NCBI GenBank assembly: GCA_003116975.1
Contig: BGKB01000018.1
Location: 744,001 to 808,000 of the forward strand
Length of the DNA stretch: 64,000 nt
DNA from: Aurantiochytrium sp. KH105
Lineage: Eukaryota > Sar > Bigyra > Thraustochytrida > Thraustochytriidae
Direction of reading: 5' to 3'
Shown: in pieces, positions 30,901 to 40,063 of the stretch
How positions within the stretch are numbered: the first letter of the stretch is position 1
How the letters are laid out: each line of letters begins with the position of its first letter
Position numbers and translations under genes: made by a program
Notes under the pieces: generated by a model
Told to the model about the DNA's origin: nothing
The model's input: the letters and a program-made list of their open reading frames with translations, nothing else
The model's database searches: none

Positions 30901-32854
30901 GCACGCGCCAAAGCAATAGGCTTGGACTAAAATTTTCTGAACTTGGGAGAAGAGACAGCTTTACTTGTGCTGCGGCCTCTGCGCGTTTGGATGTAAAGGA
31001 GGCGCTGGCAATGGACTTGAAGGATCCCGAGTCAGGTCGGCGGCGATTCTTTGTTGCGTGCTCAAAGATTTCGGACATGACTTGACGATCGAGAAAGCGG
31101 TCACGATCTTCTTGTGAAATTTCTGGAGTGGGCCGCGCTGATGTGACATTTGCTGTGCTCATGGCAGTAGCAGCCGTGGCGCTTCGCAGAGGTGGCTTCG
31201 GTGGTTTTCCCGCGGCAGTTTGCGCCTTTCCCGAGGACATGGATGCGGCAGACTCTGTGGTTCTCTTGACGGTGGACTTGCGACGAAATGTGCGAAAACG
31301 TCGATGTCGGGTCGACTTTTCGGACGAAAGATCTGCATCAGGTGTCCACTCGGCACCTCCCCCGGCGCTACTGCCAGAGTAATGCGAGTCTGTCTCTAAG
31401 GCGCCAGGTGTGCCAGCAGTGGTACTTGCGCGGCGCGACTTGCGACCTCGGATGAGAGCTTTTAGCCGCGAAGTCTTGGACGCGCGACGGGTCGGAGGAC
31501 CTCCACTCGCGCGGCTCATGCTCGGGCTAATTGGCGGACTTGATGCAAGTGAATCATTGTCGCTGTCGTCCGTATTGGTGTCAACGAAGCCAGGACTCAT
31601 CGGGGTGGCATCTTCCGCAGCATTTGGGGTGTGTTCTGGATCGAATGAGCGAGGCGTGGCACTCTTTGCAGCTGCCGAGGCGGCCGCAGCAGCGGCCGTG
31701 GCAGCAGCGGTCATTTTCGACTTTCGTTTGTTCGATGCGGAGGCTGCATTGGGTGCAAAGGCGGAAAAATTGATCTGGGCCTCGAATACGCGAAGGTCGC
31801 CAGCGCGCACACGAAGAGGATCGTCAATACGGGTCGTATTGGCGCCAATGGACTTGAAGGAGTCGGTGAGGCGCTGCGCTGCGGTGGCCTGGGCCTCGAG
31901 CTTGGCCTCATCATCGCCCGCGCTTGATGTGCTTTGGGAGAGACCGCTCTTATTCTGAGGCGAGGCTGCGGCCTGCTCCTGCTGAATTGCGTCCTTGAGG
32001 ACAGAGGCAAGCAAGGTTTTTGCCGGGTTTACGTCGTCGATAAAGGTATCATGGTCGGGATCTCGTTCGGAACCGTCGAGATCAGTAGGGCGTTCTGCGT
32101 CAAGATGTACGCCCGTCCATGATCCGGGGTCTTGTTCGCGTGCTTTGGCTTCGCTGTTGGGGTCATCTTCGAGGTCGTCGTCGAATTCATCCTCCCACTC
32201 AATATAAAGATCGTGCGCGTCATCGTCCTTGAGAAGTTGCTCCAGCACGTGGTCGGCATGGGCATGCGGAGAGTTTGCGGACGGGTCGCGTCGGAGCGCG
32301 CGCTGGTGGCGAAGCACACTTTGTATGAGGCGAAAGGCTTGCTGGCGCGTCTGCTGATCGACGTGAAGGTCGAAATTGATTTTTTGCAGAAGCGAGAGCG
32401 GTAGCGATGTGAATGCCTCGTGAAAGATTGGCGCGGAAAGATGCGAAGGATGAAGATTGATGACTTTGTCGAGGAAGTCAATGGCCATGGTGGCGCTCTG
32501 TGTGAGCTGAACGCCGCCATGGTCTTTGCGTCGTTTGGGGAGACCTGCGAGATGCACGAGTCCCGTGCGCACGTGGGCCTTTGCGGGTGCGGGTGATTCG
32601 ACGCGCAGGGCATCACCGACCAGGACTGTCTCCACCTGGGCCGGGCTGAGCTGGGGCGGGTCTCCTGGGTCGAGAAACCATCTTGAGAACTTGGCGAGGG
32701 CCTTTTTCCGCTTCGAGCTCGCCGTGAAGCTCGACGACGGCTGGATGCCCTCCAGCAGCTCGTCCACGTGCGCCTGCACCAGGACGGCCAGGCCCTGCCC
32801 TCCGCGGCCGCCTCCCGCTCCTCCTCCGCCGCCGCCGCCGCCGCCGGACTCCAT
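27977..32854 (-). CDS. Sec5-like exocyst subunit with a long N-terminal extension
   Basis: Predicted 1625 residues. The Sec5-type core begins near residue 638 with NFSPSLLLWRVHRTTELGDL, then EQDNEDQNRRMRNLVRENFD and CRYTIGQIDALM, followed after a Gln-rich linker by NTSFVPLLQKRKRIRKLRRA and LWQLPQRLRDLM (about 800-845). These match the N-terminal coiled coil and first CorEx helices of EXOC2/Sec5, which tethers secretory vesicles to the plasma membrane. The helical C-terminal region continues to about 1600. Sec5 proteins are usually 900-1100 residues; about 570 residues here precede the core, including poly-Gly at 4-12, an ordered-looking 30-200 region and low-complexity acidic, Ala and Ser/Thr stretches. 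A hexanucleotide run encodes (Gly-Asn)n near 1400. No IPT/TIG domain is evident. Confidence 0.78.
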   Translation of the reverse strand: MESGGGGGGGGGAGGGRGGQGLAVLVQAHVDELLEGIQPSSSFTASSKRKKALAKFSRWFLDPGDPPQLSPAQVETVLVGDALRVESPAPAKAHVRTGLVHLAGLPKRRKDHGGVQLTQSATMAIDFLDKVINLHPSHLSAPIFHEAFTSLPLSLLQKINFDLHVDQQTRQQAFRLIQSVLRHQRALRRDPSANSPHAHADHVLEQLLKDDDAHDLYIEWEDEFDDDLEDDPNSEAKAREQDPGSWTGVHLDAERPTDLDGSERDPDHDTFIDDVNPAKTLLASVLKDAIQQEQAAASPQNKSGLSQSTSSAGDDEAKLEAQATAAQRLTDSFKSIGANTTRIDDPLRVRAGDLRVFEAQINFSAFAPNAASASNKRKSKMTAAATAAAAAASAAAKSATPRSFDPEHTPNAAEDATPMSPGFVDTNTDDSDNDSLASSPPISPSMSRASGGPPTRRASKTSRLKALIRGRKSRRASTTAGTPGALETDSHYSGSSAGGGAEWTPDADLSSEKSTRHRRFRTFRRKSTVKRTTESAASMSSGKAQTAAGKPPKPPLRSATAATAMSTANVTSARPTPEISQEDRDRFLDRQVMSEIFEHATKNRRRPDSGSFKSIASASFTSKRAEAAAQVKLSLLPSSENFSPSLLLWRVHRTTELGDLVKGLHNLEQDNEDQNRRMRNLVRENFDEFVHCRYTIGQIDALMKQESEASLRDATASSSSAAGAAVAGPDAGAEISSRAPGSNGKTRTAAKKNSKQSGQASQSQQQQLQQLQQQNQNGPASKGPGRTIRVNGALDQALETANTSFVPLLQKRKRIRKLRRAADMLQRLEYLWQLPQRLRDLMARHKWIVAVIEFSNVGQLLALLDRPRSNSSSSPGMAGKQDRRTFYHDAVRDLESCGIDLCVALKTKLAAKDGGAVQAASVKSGARDTEHPGNLTEDTDLALRKDQIDSLLCTEALSLLLELRDHVPKGSKLHRMLDDENDPFLMLAVSQQAHGAAALQGIDPTDSGALGRATRIARAYLGIWEDARVCLDPSSASSGKEHIFDVLNRVKGESGAIVTSRGSGGLQIVPDANPDLDADTEVMDELARLRNARGNQRGAGAALGDDDVRGGGAASGANAQDGDTRSRAGSTDLLFDIRKRSAANCTLEDLAERRKSSDEMAWSIISAYIDVGRRVVEDDFAHDDLPAARKNLQSLLSHCRSMRARGAFNAAAHAAKRLERKRAHDAKAVAFIARTEPFALLERLTAEYVHRKLGQQVAATARDIEKDNFSPLPRVTGRPGQVPQLVVLVRAIEGLHVVLTDVQTLVRSTDGLSFWSNAFLYELVDDVSRQLSTLLNSVSNWIDKRAKGATADIVALLFADCYFLRDTFLDQIQALLAEAIQPRLRTQQQRAQSGGNANGNGNGNGNGNGASSPRGADVFVREQQDKFQRLEDKLMAQYVQQNGQGLKALVDEAVAVIQRKDWPNPPSAVRQYTLDVLAHLVHVMAECSFRVGALGTRRLICGLAHRLGLIFSLAVSAAVANGLDASACPGFALQLRAEIAFLRTVLASFETEKATAAFASTLLHLQFREEGSTQNDDAVIVPLVMDATRRAALMVRALGADPSMGAVSIITSAERPPHPPTPPPL

Positions 32855-33250
32855 CGTATCCGGCCCGGTTTGCGAGCGTCTGACTGTCTGTCTCGACGAT
32901 CGTCATTCGACGATGATCAGCCAGAGAGAAGAGAAGGCGGCGATCGTAAACGGGCTATACGAAGCGGTCTATCTAGAGCGGTCCCAGAATTCGGAACGAG
33001 GTCCAACGTGGTACCTGTCCGCTGCGTGCAGGGAATCCCAAGCGGGCCGAGCAGAACAAGAGCAAGCAAACCTGAATAGAGTCCGCCAGACCGCCAGACC
33101 CCGAGCCGGAGCGCGAATCGAGCAGCGGCAGGAGGGGACAAGGACAGTCGCGTTGAGGCCACGTCGAGACAAGCGAGCGAGGACCGTCGCGGCGAGGAGT
33201 TCGTCGAAGAGGAGTCTGAGGTTGCGAGCTCGCACGTGCAGAAAGGCACC
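32855..33250. promoter_or_regulatory. Divergent promoter region, Sec5-like (-) and nitroreductase (+)
   Basis: Start codons face apart across 396 bp. No long microsatellite is present, unlike most leaders in this window, and no clear TATA box is seen. Confidence 0.45.
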
Positions 33251-34221
33251 ATGAACGTCTCGGAGGCCACGAAGCACCGCAAGTCGGTCCGTCAGTTCCT
33301 GGACAAGCCCGTCGCAGAGGACACGGTGCGAAAGCTGCTGGAGCTCGCAGCCAGGTCGCCGTCTGGCGGCAACACGCAGGTACGTATGGAATAATGACGA
33401 AGGCAGATCCTTGTCGTGCGACAAGAAAAGGGCTTTGCGTTTGAAGTTCAGGCATGATTGCATCAGGATGGGGACATGTTTGACTGACGAATCTTGACAT
33501 ATATGCGCGAACACAACGCAACACAACACACATGCATAGCCATGGCACGTGTACGTTGTGATGGGAGACGCCAAGGTGGAACTTTCGGCGAAGGCGATGG
33601 AAGCTGTGATGAAAGGCGGTTTCGACGCGCCGGAGTTCAACATCTACCCCTCGGCGGCGGAGTCGAAGGAGTTTTTAGATCGTCGGCGGCAGCTCGGGTT
33701 CAAGATGTACGAGCTTATGGGGATCGCGCGTGATGACAAGGCGGGTCGCGCAGAAGCCATGCTCAAGAACTACGATTTCTTTGGTGCTCCCGTGGGCCTC
33801 ATTGTCACTGTCGATCGCGTTTGCGATCGCAACGGTAGGTTATTTCTGATTGGGATTTTATGTTGCTGGGGCAAGAGCAGAACGGAGCTGTGAAGGAAAG
33901 GGTAGGTTTAGGATAGAATAGAAAGCGTCCTGACGCGCTTGGTCGATGAATTGCATGTGCAAACACACAGGTTGGGGCCACGTGGGCATGTTCTTGCAAA
34001 CCCTGTGCTTGCTGGCGTGCGAGTTTGGCCTGGAAACTTGCTTGCAGGAGGCGTGGTCGTCGATTCATCAGACGATTTACAAGCAACTCAACATTCCGGA
34101 CTCGGAAATGCTGTGGTGCGGCGTCGCGCTGGGCTATGCGGACTGGTCGGCCAAGGTAAATGACCTGGAGAGCGAGCGGGAACCCGTGGAGAAGTTCGCC
34201 ACCTTTATCAACAAGCTGTGA
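33251..34221 (+). CDS. Nitroreductase-family flavoprotein, three exons
   Basis: Three exons (33251-33379, 33540-33834, 33971-34221) give 224 residues. Exon 1 starts MNVSEATKHRKSVRQF and ends in SPSGGNTQ; exon 2 continues PWHVYVVMGD, so the FMN-contact motif SPSGGNTQPW is rebuilt across a phase-0 junction. Exon 2 holds FDAPEFNIYP and NYDFFGAPVGLIVTVDR. Exon 3 begins GWGHVGMFLQT across a phase-1 junction and carries the family's ALGYAD near the C-terminus. Such enzymes are NAD(P)H-dependent FMN reductases of nitro, quinone or flavin substrates; the substrate here is unknown. Both introns obey GT-AG. It is the only gene in the window where I can resolve splicing. Confidence 0.88.
33380..33539 (+). 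other. Intron 1 of the nitroreductase gene
   Basis: 160 nt, donor GTACGT, acceptor ATAG, phase 0. Supported by the continuous family motif SPSGGNTQ-PWHVYVV across the junction. Confidence 0.9.
33835..33970 (+). other. Intron 2 of the nitroreductase gene
   Basis: 136 nt, donor GTAGGT, acceptor CACACAG, phase 1; it joins VDRVCDRN to GWGHVGMF. Confidence 0.85.
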
Positions 34222-34385
34222 GCAAGCATTTTCGCAAAGCATGCGACCTTTTTCGCAGGCAAGCAAGCCGCCGGTGGAAAAGACCGAATCAATTTATAAG
34301 TTCAAGTATCTTTCAATCGTCACATCTTTTATTTTTCTAATTTTTTTTATATTGCAATGGTCATCATGATTGTTGGGGGTTAGTT

Positions 34386-34675
34386 GATGTGTGAAATCTC
34401 GAACGGTCTTTACCTGATATCAAGCGAGCGATGGCGACCTCCTATTGACGAATACCCACCCTTCGCTGAGACCTGCACTTATCCTTTTTTTCATCTCATG
34501 AATCGCAAGCCTAGGTCCTCAACGTTCATAGAATACCTTTTACTCTAATTGCCGATGTGAAATCTCGACTGGCGTATGGCGATCTCCTTCCGACGAATGT
34601 CCTTCGCTAAGACCTGCACTCATTCTTCTCCATGAACCGCAGGCCGGAGGTCCACTTTTATACCTTTTCCCTGGT
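34386..34675. repeat. Diverged tandem duplication, unit about 168 bp
   Basis: Copy 1 begins GATGTGTGAAATCTCGA at 34386, copy 2 GATGTGAAATCTCGA at 34553. Shared blocks in order include ATGGCGA, GACGAAT, CCTTCGCT, GACCTGCACT and a CATGAA-CGCA block. No coding frame is conserved. Confidence 0.75.
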
Positions 34676-35281
34676 ATAAAATTCATGGTCTCCAAAAAGT
34701 CCAGTCGCCCTCCACTCAAGCGCAGCCCTAGTTAGCTAGACATCGTGTCCTGGCGTCGTCGCGGGTCGTCGCGTGCCGCGTCCCCTCGCGCCAGCTTGCC
34801 ACGATCGCTCGCTCGCTCGATCGATCGCCGCCAGTGCTGCGTGCTCTGCTCTGCGCCCTCCTTCTTTGCCTTCCCGGCCGCAGCCGGTCGACGGCGCACC
34901 AAGGCCCGCATAAGGGTTCCTAGGCGCGCGCTAGCCCCACACGGCGCGGACGACCGACCCCCCCCCCTTTTGCTACTTCCAGCGCGCACACTTTATCCCC
35001 CGCAGCCAGCCGGCTGTGGCAGGCGCCGTCCAACCACCGGCACGACGCCCAAGGCCGCTCGGCCGGCAACCACGCATGCACGCAAGCCTTGCGGCGGCTG
35101 CCCCGAGGCCGCGCGCAGCTCGCCGCGACGCGACGGCAGCGGCGCGAGGTATGCGCGGGGCGAAGGCGAGGGACTCAGCGAGGTTTGCGGGCGAGTGGGA
35201 TTGATCCTCCTCACTCATCTTTCCCTTTTTTGTCTTGTGTTTTGCCGCGTGCACCCCCCGCCGGGATGGCGCGGGTGACGA

Positions 35282-35450
35282 GCATTGCATCGCCATTGCA
35301 TCGCATCGCATCGCATCGCATCGCATCGCATCGCGCACGGCATGGTATGGCATCGCATCGCGCACGGCATCGCGCACGGCATGGTATGGCATCGCTCGCA
35401 CGGCATCGCATCGCAAGGCATCGCGTTGCTCACGCACGGCGTCGCGCGGT
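35282..35450. repeat. (GCATC)n with higher-order GGCATGGTATGGCATCGC units
   Basis: Begins with about eight CATCG pentamers, then a complex array in which a roughly 22-bp unit (GCACGGCATGGTATGGCATC) occurs twice among GCGCACGGCATC units. Confidence 0.9.
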
Positions 35451-36131
35451 GGCGCGTGCGTGCGCGCGCCCGTAACGCCCTTTGTACCTTGTCGTGATGC
35501 CAAGAAGATCAATTTCGCGAGCAGTCGGCGGGTCATGCTGGGCCAGCCAGGCCAGACCAGGCTGGCCGCCAGCCCGAGCGACTTGCGATGTAGGCTTGCT
35601 TTTCTCTGCGGCCTCGTGCGCCTGGTTCGTGCGCTTGGCTCGTGTGTTTGGGTGCTGCGCTTGGCTGGTTGGCTGGCCCCTGGCCACTGGCCACTAACAG
35701 GTGAAAAATGTGAAAAATGCTATACTTTTCCTTGCTTTTCCTTTCTTGGCTCTCAAGGATCCACCCGCTCCGCGAGCGTGAAGCATCCGACCGCCAGTCA
35801 ATGCCGCGTCCGACCGCGTGGCCATGGCCATCAATCGCTCCCCGCGCCGAGCGTCCCCTCGCGCAGCCTTGCCGCCGGCGATGGGGTGCTCCCGATCACG
35901 ACCTGGCTGTCGATCGATTTTCAAGCTGTTTTCTCCTTTTTTTTTCCCTTTTTTTTTCTACTTTCCTGTCCTTCAGGTTCATTCTCTCTGAGTCAGGCAT
36001 CGTCGAGGCTCCCTCGCTCTACAGCCTCGCTTCGGCCCTGGCCGATGCAAAGGTGCATGAATGGACTACTTGCCGCGGTGCTGACAGAGGGAGAGGACCA
36101 ATCAAGACCGGATTCTCACTCTCCGACTCTG

Positions 36132-36133
36132 AC

Positions 36134-36167
<34 letters not shown>
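36132..36167. repeat. (AAGC)n microsatellite
   Basis: Nearly nine AAGC units, the same unit as at 376-410. Confidence 0.95.
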
Positions 36168-36309
36168 TCCGGCGAACAAGGCTTCCATTTCGTGAATTTT
36201 TATCATTTTTTATTTTCTTTCTGCTTTTTCCTTTTTCATTTTTTGCTTTCTGGCTGAGCGCATTCACATCAATTTGTCTGGCTGAGCGGCGGAATGCTGG
36301 GCCGCAATA

Positions 36310-36775
36310 ATCCTCGTGCTCTACCGTCAAACCGAACGCATTCACTCCAAGCTTGCTAAGAAGACCCTCCGTCGACCCTACCTGCGCAAACTCTGGCGCA
36401 TCAAGAAGAAGATCGCCGAGTGCCACCGCAAGCTGGCGCTCGAGCTCTGTGCTGCGTCCTCGAGACGCCACTCGCAAGATCAACAGAATCACTCGCAAGA
36501 TCAAGGGAAAATTGCGCCCACGTCAAATATGCCAAAGGGTGCATTGCAATTTACGAGCGATGCTCAAGTCCAACACGAGCAATTCGAATGGTATACATAC
36601 ACCATCGTTGTTTGCAACGAGGCTTACACCTCGAGGACGTATGACGAGTGCGGCCACATCAACAACTTCATCGGGGGCAGCCAGGTCTTCCGCTGCCCCC
36701 CATGCTATACCACCACGCCAACCGTGACATCCACGCTGCTCGTGGCTACGTAACCAACGAACTGCATCCCTGAGA
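36310..36775 (+). pseudogene. Decayed Fanzor/TnpB-like nuclease, C-terminal part
   Basis: Blocks typical of the Fanzor/TnpB C-terminus lie in order on the plus strand but in different frames. A basic helix IKKKIAECHRKLALELC (from about 36400) is followed by a helix with RITRKIKGK and LRAMLKS (about 36485-36575). Next comes VVCNEAYTSRT, a zinc-ribbon remnant YDECGHINNFIGGSQVFRCP (from about 36634), and finally NRDIHAARGYV (about 36720-36750), which corresponds to the last RuvC motif (D-R-D-x-N/H-x-A-R). The first ribbon Cys has become Tyr. At least two frame changes are needed and no N-terminal half is found, so this is a broken fragment. Fanzors are eukaryotic RNA-guided nucleases carried by transposons; no transposon ends or guide RNA are identified here. 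Confidence 0.75.
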
Positions 36776-37594
36776 GACCAGGTTTTTACACCCGGACACG
36801 AGTTTTAACTCCCCCGCGTTCCCCAATCAACGCGAATGGGCCTACTGACTGTGAGGTTAGAAATTTTGATAAAGGATGTCCGTGCTTCTCTTTTTTACGT
36901 AGTATACCTTCTCACGCCAATCAAGACACAGTCGCTTGTTCAGATACCAGCCAGCCACTCCGAACCGCCCGTCAAGGCGCAGCGCCCAGCACAGCACAGC
37001 ACAGTACAGCACAGCCCAGCCCTGCTGCCGCTCCGCTGCGGCTCCGCAGACCAAGCTATTCCCAGAGCTAACTAGAGCTGCCTGCGCAAAGAGCGCGCGC
37101 GCCACGGTCGCCGACCGGCACTGCACGGACGGGCCATTCGCCCCTTTCTTTATTGACTCACCCTTCACCCGGCTTCTTCCTGCTCCGCTCCCTCCTCCGT
37201 TCTCTGCTTCCGCGTCCCTGCTCCTCGACGCCGCCGCGCCGCGGAGCCCGCACCGGCCACGGCCAGCCGCGCGCCGCTCGCCGTGGCCGCTGTCTCGGCT
37301 GTCTCGGCTGTCTCGGTCTTCAAGTTGGCGTCTCGGCGTCTTGGCAGGCCGTCTTGGCGTCTGCACAAAGTTAGCTTGGCTTGGCTGGCCGGAGCGGCGG
37401 CCGGTGGCGGCTGCGGGCGGCTGCGGCGCACACGCACAACGTGTCTATCCTTTCTCGCTGTCTGTCTCTGTCTGTCTGGCTGTTGCCACGTCTGTTTGTG
37501 TGAGACAGCCACCAGTAGCGGATTGGCGGAGGAGACCGGGCAGGAGGCGTAGCTGCTGCTGCAGAAGCGGCAGGCCAGCGGGGCGAGCGAGCGT

Positions 37595-37626
37595 GGAGGG
37601 AGGGAGGGAGGGAGGGAGGGAGGGAG
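37595..37626. repeat. (GGGA)n repeat
   Basis: About eight GGGA units; the G-rich strand could form a quadruplex. Confidence 0.95.
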
Positions 37627-37655
37627 TCCAGTTCAGCCCGGCGGTGATTGATTGC

Positions 37656-37700
37656 TGGCCGGCTGGCTGGCTGCTCGGCTAGCTGGCTGGCTGGCTGGCT
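37656..37700. repeat. (GGCT)n repeat, interrupted
   Basis: Two GGCT blocks separated by CTGCTCGGCTAG. Confidence 0.9.
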
Positions 37701-37811
37701 ATCCATTAACATCCGTACCCGCACCCGCATCATTCACATGATCCGCATCCGCATTCGCATTCGCATTCGCCTTCGCGATCGCACGGGAGTTCGTTCGCGT
37801 TGGCGGCAGCC

Positions 37812-37813
37812 TT

Positions 37814-37846
<33 letters not shown>

Positions 37847-37847
37847 A
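37812..37847. repeat. (GGCT)n repeat
   Basis: About nine perfect units. Confidence 0.95.
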
Positions 37848-38013
37848 GCTGCTGGCCGCCTGCGACCGCATTCTCCCCCACCGGCAACGAACACGGCGGT
37901 AGGAAGAGTGTGGCAGGTGGCGCTCACATCAACCTATCTGCAATCAATCCTCGGCAACAATCGATCAATCGATCATCCTTGTGGTGACCCGCGAGCGCGG
38001 CGTCAGTGCCAGT

Positions 38014-38042
38014 GGCCAGCCAGCCAGCCAGCCAGCCAGCCA
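38014..38042. repeat. (CCAG)n repeat
   Basis: About seven units, the complement of the GGCT blocks a few hundred bases upstream, so the two can pair. Confidence 0.95.
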
Positions 38043-38195
38043 ACCGGCAGCTGCAGCTGCAGCGGCCAGCTGCAGCCAGCCAGTCAGGCGCGGACTTTGG
38101 GACAAAGAGAAGCTTGAAAACAGAAAGAACAAGCAATTGCCTTGAGCCTGGAAGCTCGGCTGCTCACGTCGATAAATTCATTCATTTCCTACCGG

Positions 38196-38287
38196 CATTC
38201 ATTCATTCATTCATTCATTCATTCATTCATTCATTCATTCATTCATTCATTCATTCATTCATTCATTCATTCATTCATTCATTCATT
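38196..38287. repeat. (ATTC)n microsatellite, about 92 bp
   Basis: The longest perfect repeat in the window, about 22 uninterrupted ATTC units ending in imperfect copies. Confidence 0.97.
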
Positions 38288-38734
38288 CGTTCATTCACTC
38301 GCTCCCGGTACTGCAGCAGCTAGCTGCTTGCCAGCGCTGCCTGTCAAGCCAGAGAGCGAGTCGGGGGGAGACCGGCAACCAGCCAGCCAGGCCGCTCGCT
38401 CGCTGTACAAGAAAAGGCTCGCCCACTATCCAGGTCCCGCACGTAGCAAGCAGCTCGGGACGCGACGCGAAGGCCAGCAGCGTTGGCGTCCAAGCAGGCA
38501 AAGCCAGCGCCAGCAGCAGCAGCTGCAGCAGCAGCAGCAGCCTCCGTAGCCGGAGCGAGCGAAGCGGTACAGAGAGCGACCGCGCGGACGGGCGATCACG
38601 AGCTCGCCTACTCTCCGATTTCTCGAGTTGGTTGGTTTCTATTTCTTCTTCATTCCTTCATCGATTCTTTCCTTCGTTCTTCCTTTCGTTCACTCATTCT
38701 TTCCCTCATTTATTCTTGAGAAAAAATTCCAAGG

Positions 38735-38764
38735 TAGGCCTGGGCCTAGGCCTAGCTAGGCCTA
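38735..38764. repeat. TAGGCCT palindrome cluster
   Basis: Four overlapping TAGGCC/GGCCTA motifs around a central CCTAGG and CTAGCTAG. Confidence 0.8.
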
Positions 38765-39589
38765 TTCATTCTTTTTATCGGCCAGCCAGCTAGCCTAGAC
38801 TCACTCGCCTGCCGGTTGCGCTTGGGTAGTAAGAAGCGGGGGGTCCGTCCGCCCGGCCGTGTGGTGGCCTGCCTGCCTGCCTGGCCGCCAGGACAAGTCC
38901 GCGCCGCCAGGTCGCCAGGCCAGCGAGCCGGTTCAAGCCAGGCGCGCCGGCAGGTAGGCAAGCGAGCGCTTCTGGCCGCGGTCGGGCGGCTGGTATTTGT
39001 CCGTCCGGCCGCCTAGCTGGAGCGCTGGCGGGTGGTTGGTTGGCTGGTTGGTCGGTAGGCTCGGTCTGCATGGCGCGTAGGCAGCTCAGCTTCCTTGTGT
39101 CGCTTCTGCCCCCTTGCCGCTACCAAGTATTCGCTACGGCCGGGTTACTACTCTCTACGTACATACTACTGTGATACACACGGGCCAAAAGGGGGGTTGG
39201 CAGGGTAACTCGGCGCGGCGGCGGGCCACGAGCTGCGGGCCACAGCCCAGCCTTGGACCCCACACATCAGCCTCTGTGGGCGTTGCGGACGAAGTGGATT
39301 CTTGTCTACGCACGGAGACACACGGCGTACGTCCTGGTCCCGCGCGCCGTCTAGGAGAACGGTGAACCCCGCAGATTCCAAGTGCGAGCGCGCTTATCCC
39401 GCAGCGCTCCCACCGCTGCGCGCTGCATCTTCCATAATGCTGCGCAATCCCTCCCCGCAGCATGGGATCGTGGTCTCTCGTGACGGCCGCGCCGCCCCGC
39501 AGCGCACCAGTGCCCGGGGGCCCCGCGCTTGCCAGAAAGAAACAAAGAAAGAAACAAAAATGAAACATCAAGAAAAGCAACAAAGAAAG

Positions 39590-39612
39590 AAACAAACAAA
39601 CAAACAAACAAA
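39590..39612. repeat. (AAAC)n repeat
   Basis: About five AAAC units inside an A-rich stretch that also carries GAAA units. Confidence 0.9.
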
Positions 39613-39934
39613 GAAAGACCGGCCACCAGCCAGGCTCAGCCGCTCCCATCCGCCAACGCGCCGGCGTGCCCATCCCGCGCGGAGGAAAGCTCGCGGGCCG
39701 GGCCACGAGGTCTTCGCGGCCGCGTGTGATTTCCATTGCGAGGGCGAGCAAGAGTAAGAGTAAGACTAAGAGGTGCTCTTGGCCGCTGGTCGCTGCACTC
39801 ACTCCTGCCTGCAACGCCGATGAGGCTGCGGCCGCCCGGACGACAAGAGAGAAGAAGAAGCAGACGCGGGTCGCCAAGCGAGCAGCAAGCCAGGCAGACG
39901 TGGGCGGCGGAGACGGCGAAAGCGGCCGCGGCGG

Positions 39935-40063
39935 AAACTGAAAAACAAGAAGGAGGAGGAGCAGGAGCAGAAGAAAGAAGAAGAAGAAGACGCAGAAAAA
40001 AAAAGAAAAGAAAAAAAGAAGAAAATGGAAAAAGAAGAAAGAAAAAAAAGAAGAAGCAGGAGC
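39935..40063. repeat. Polypurine tract
   Basis: About 130 bp almost entirely A and G on the plus strand (GAA, GGA and AAAAG units). Confidence 0.85.

Larger units (their letters stand above)
34222..36309. other. Repeat-rich non-coding region
   Basis: Contains a diverged tandem duplication (34386-34675), GCATC repeats, an AAGC repeat and T-rich tracts (35935-35960, 36200-36250). Frames of 160-340 codons here translate repeats. Inverted 5-mers TCGCA/TGCGA/TCGCA at 34232-34257 follow the nitroreductase stop. Confidence 0.5.

Noticed and set aside
34745-36310. Several 150-340 codon frames including SKQASKQ-type peptides
   Set aside because: They translate GCATC and AAGC microsatellites and T-rich tracts.
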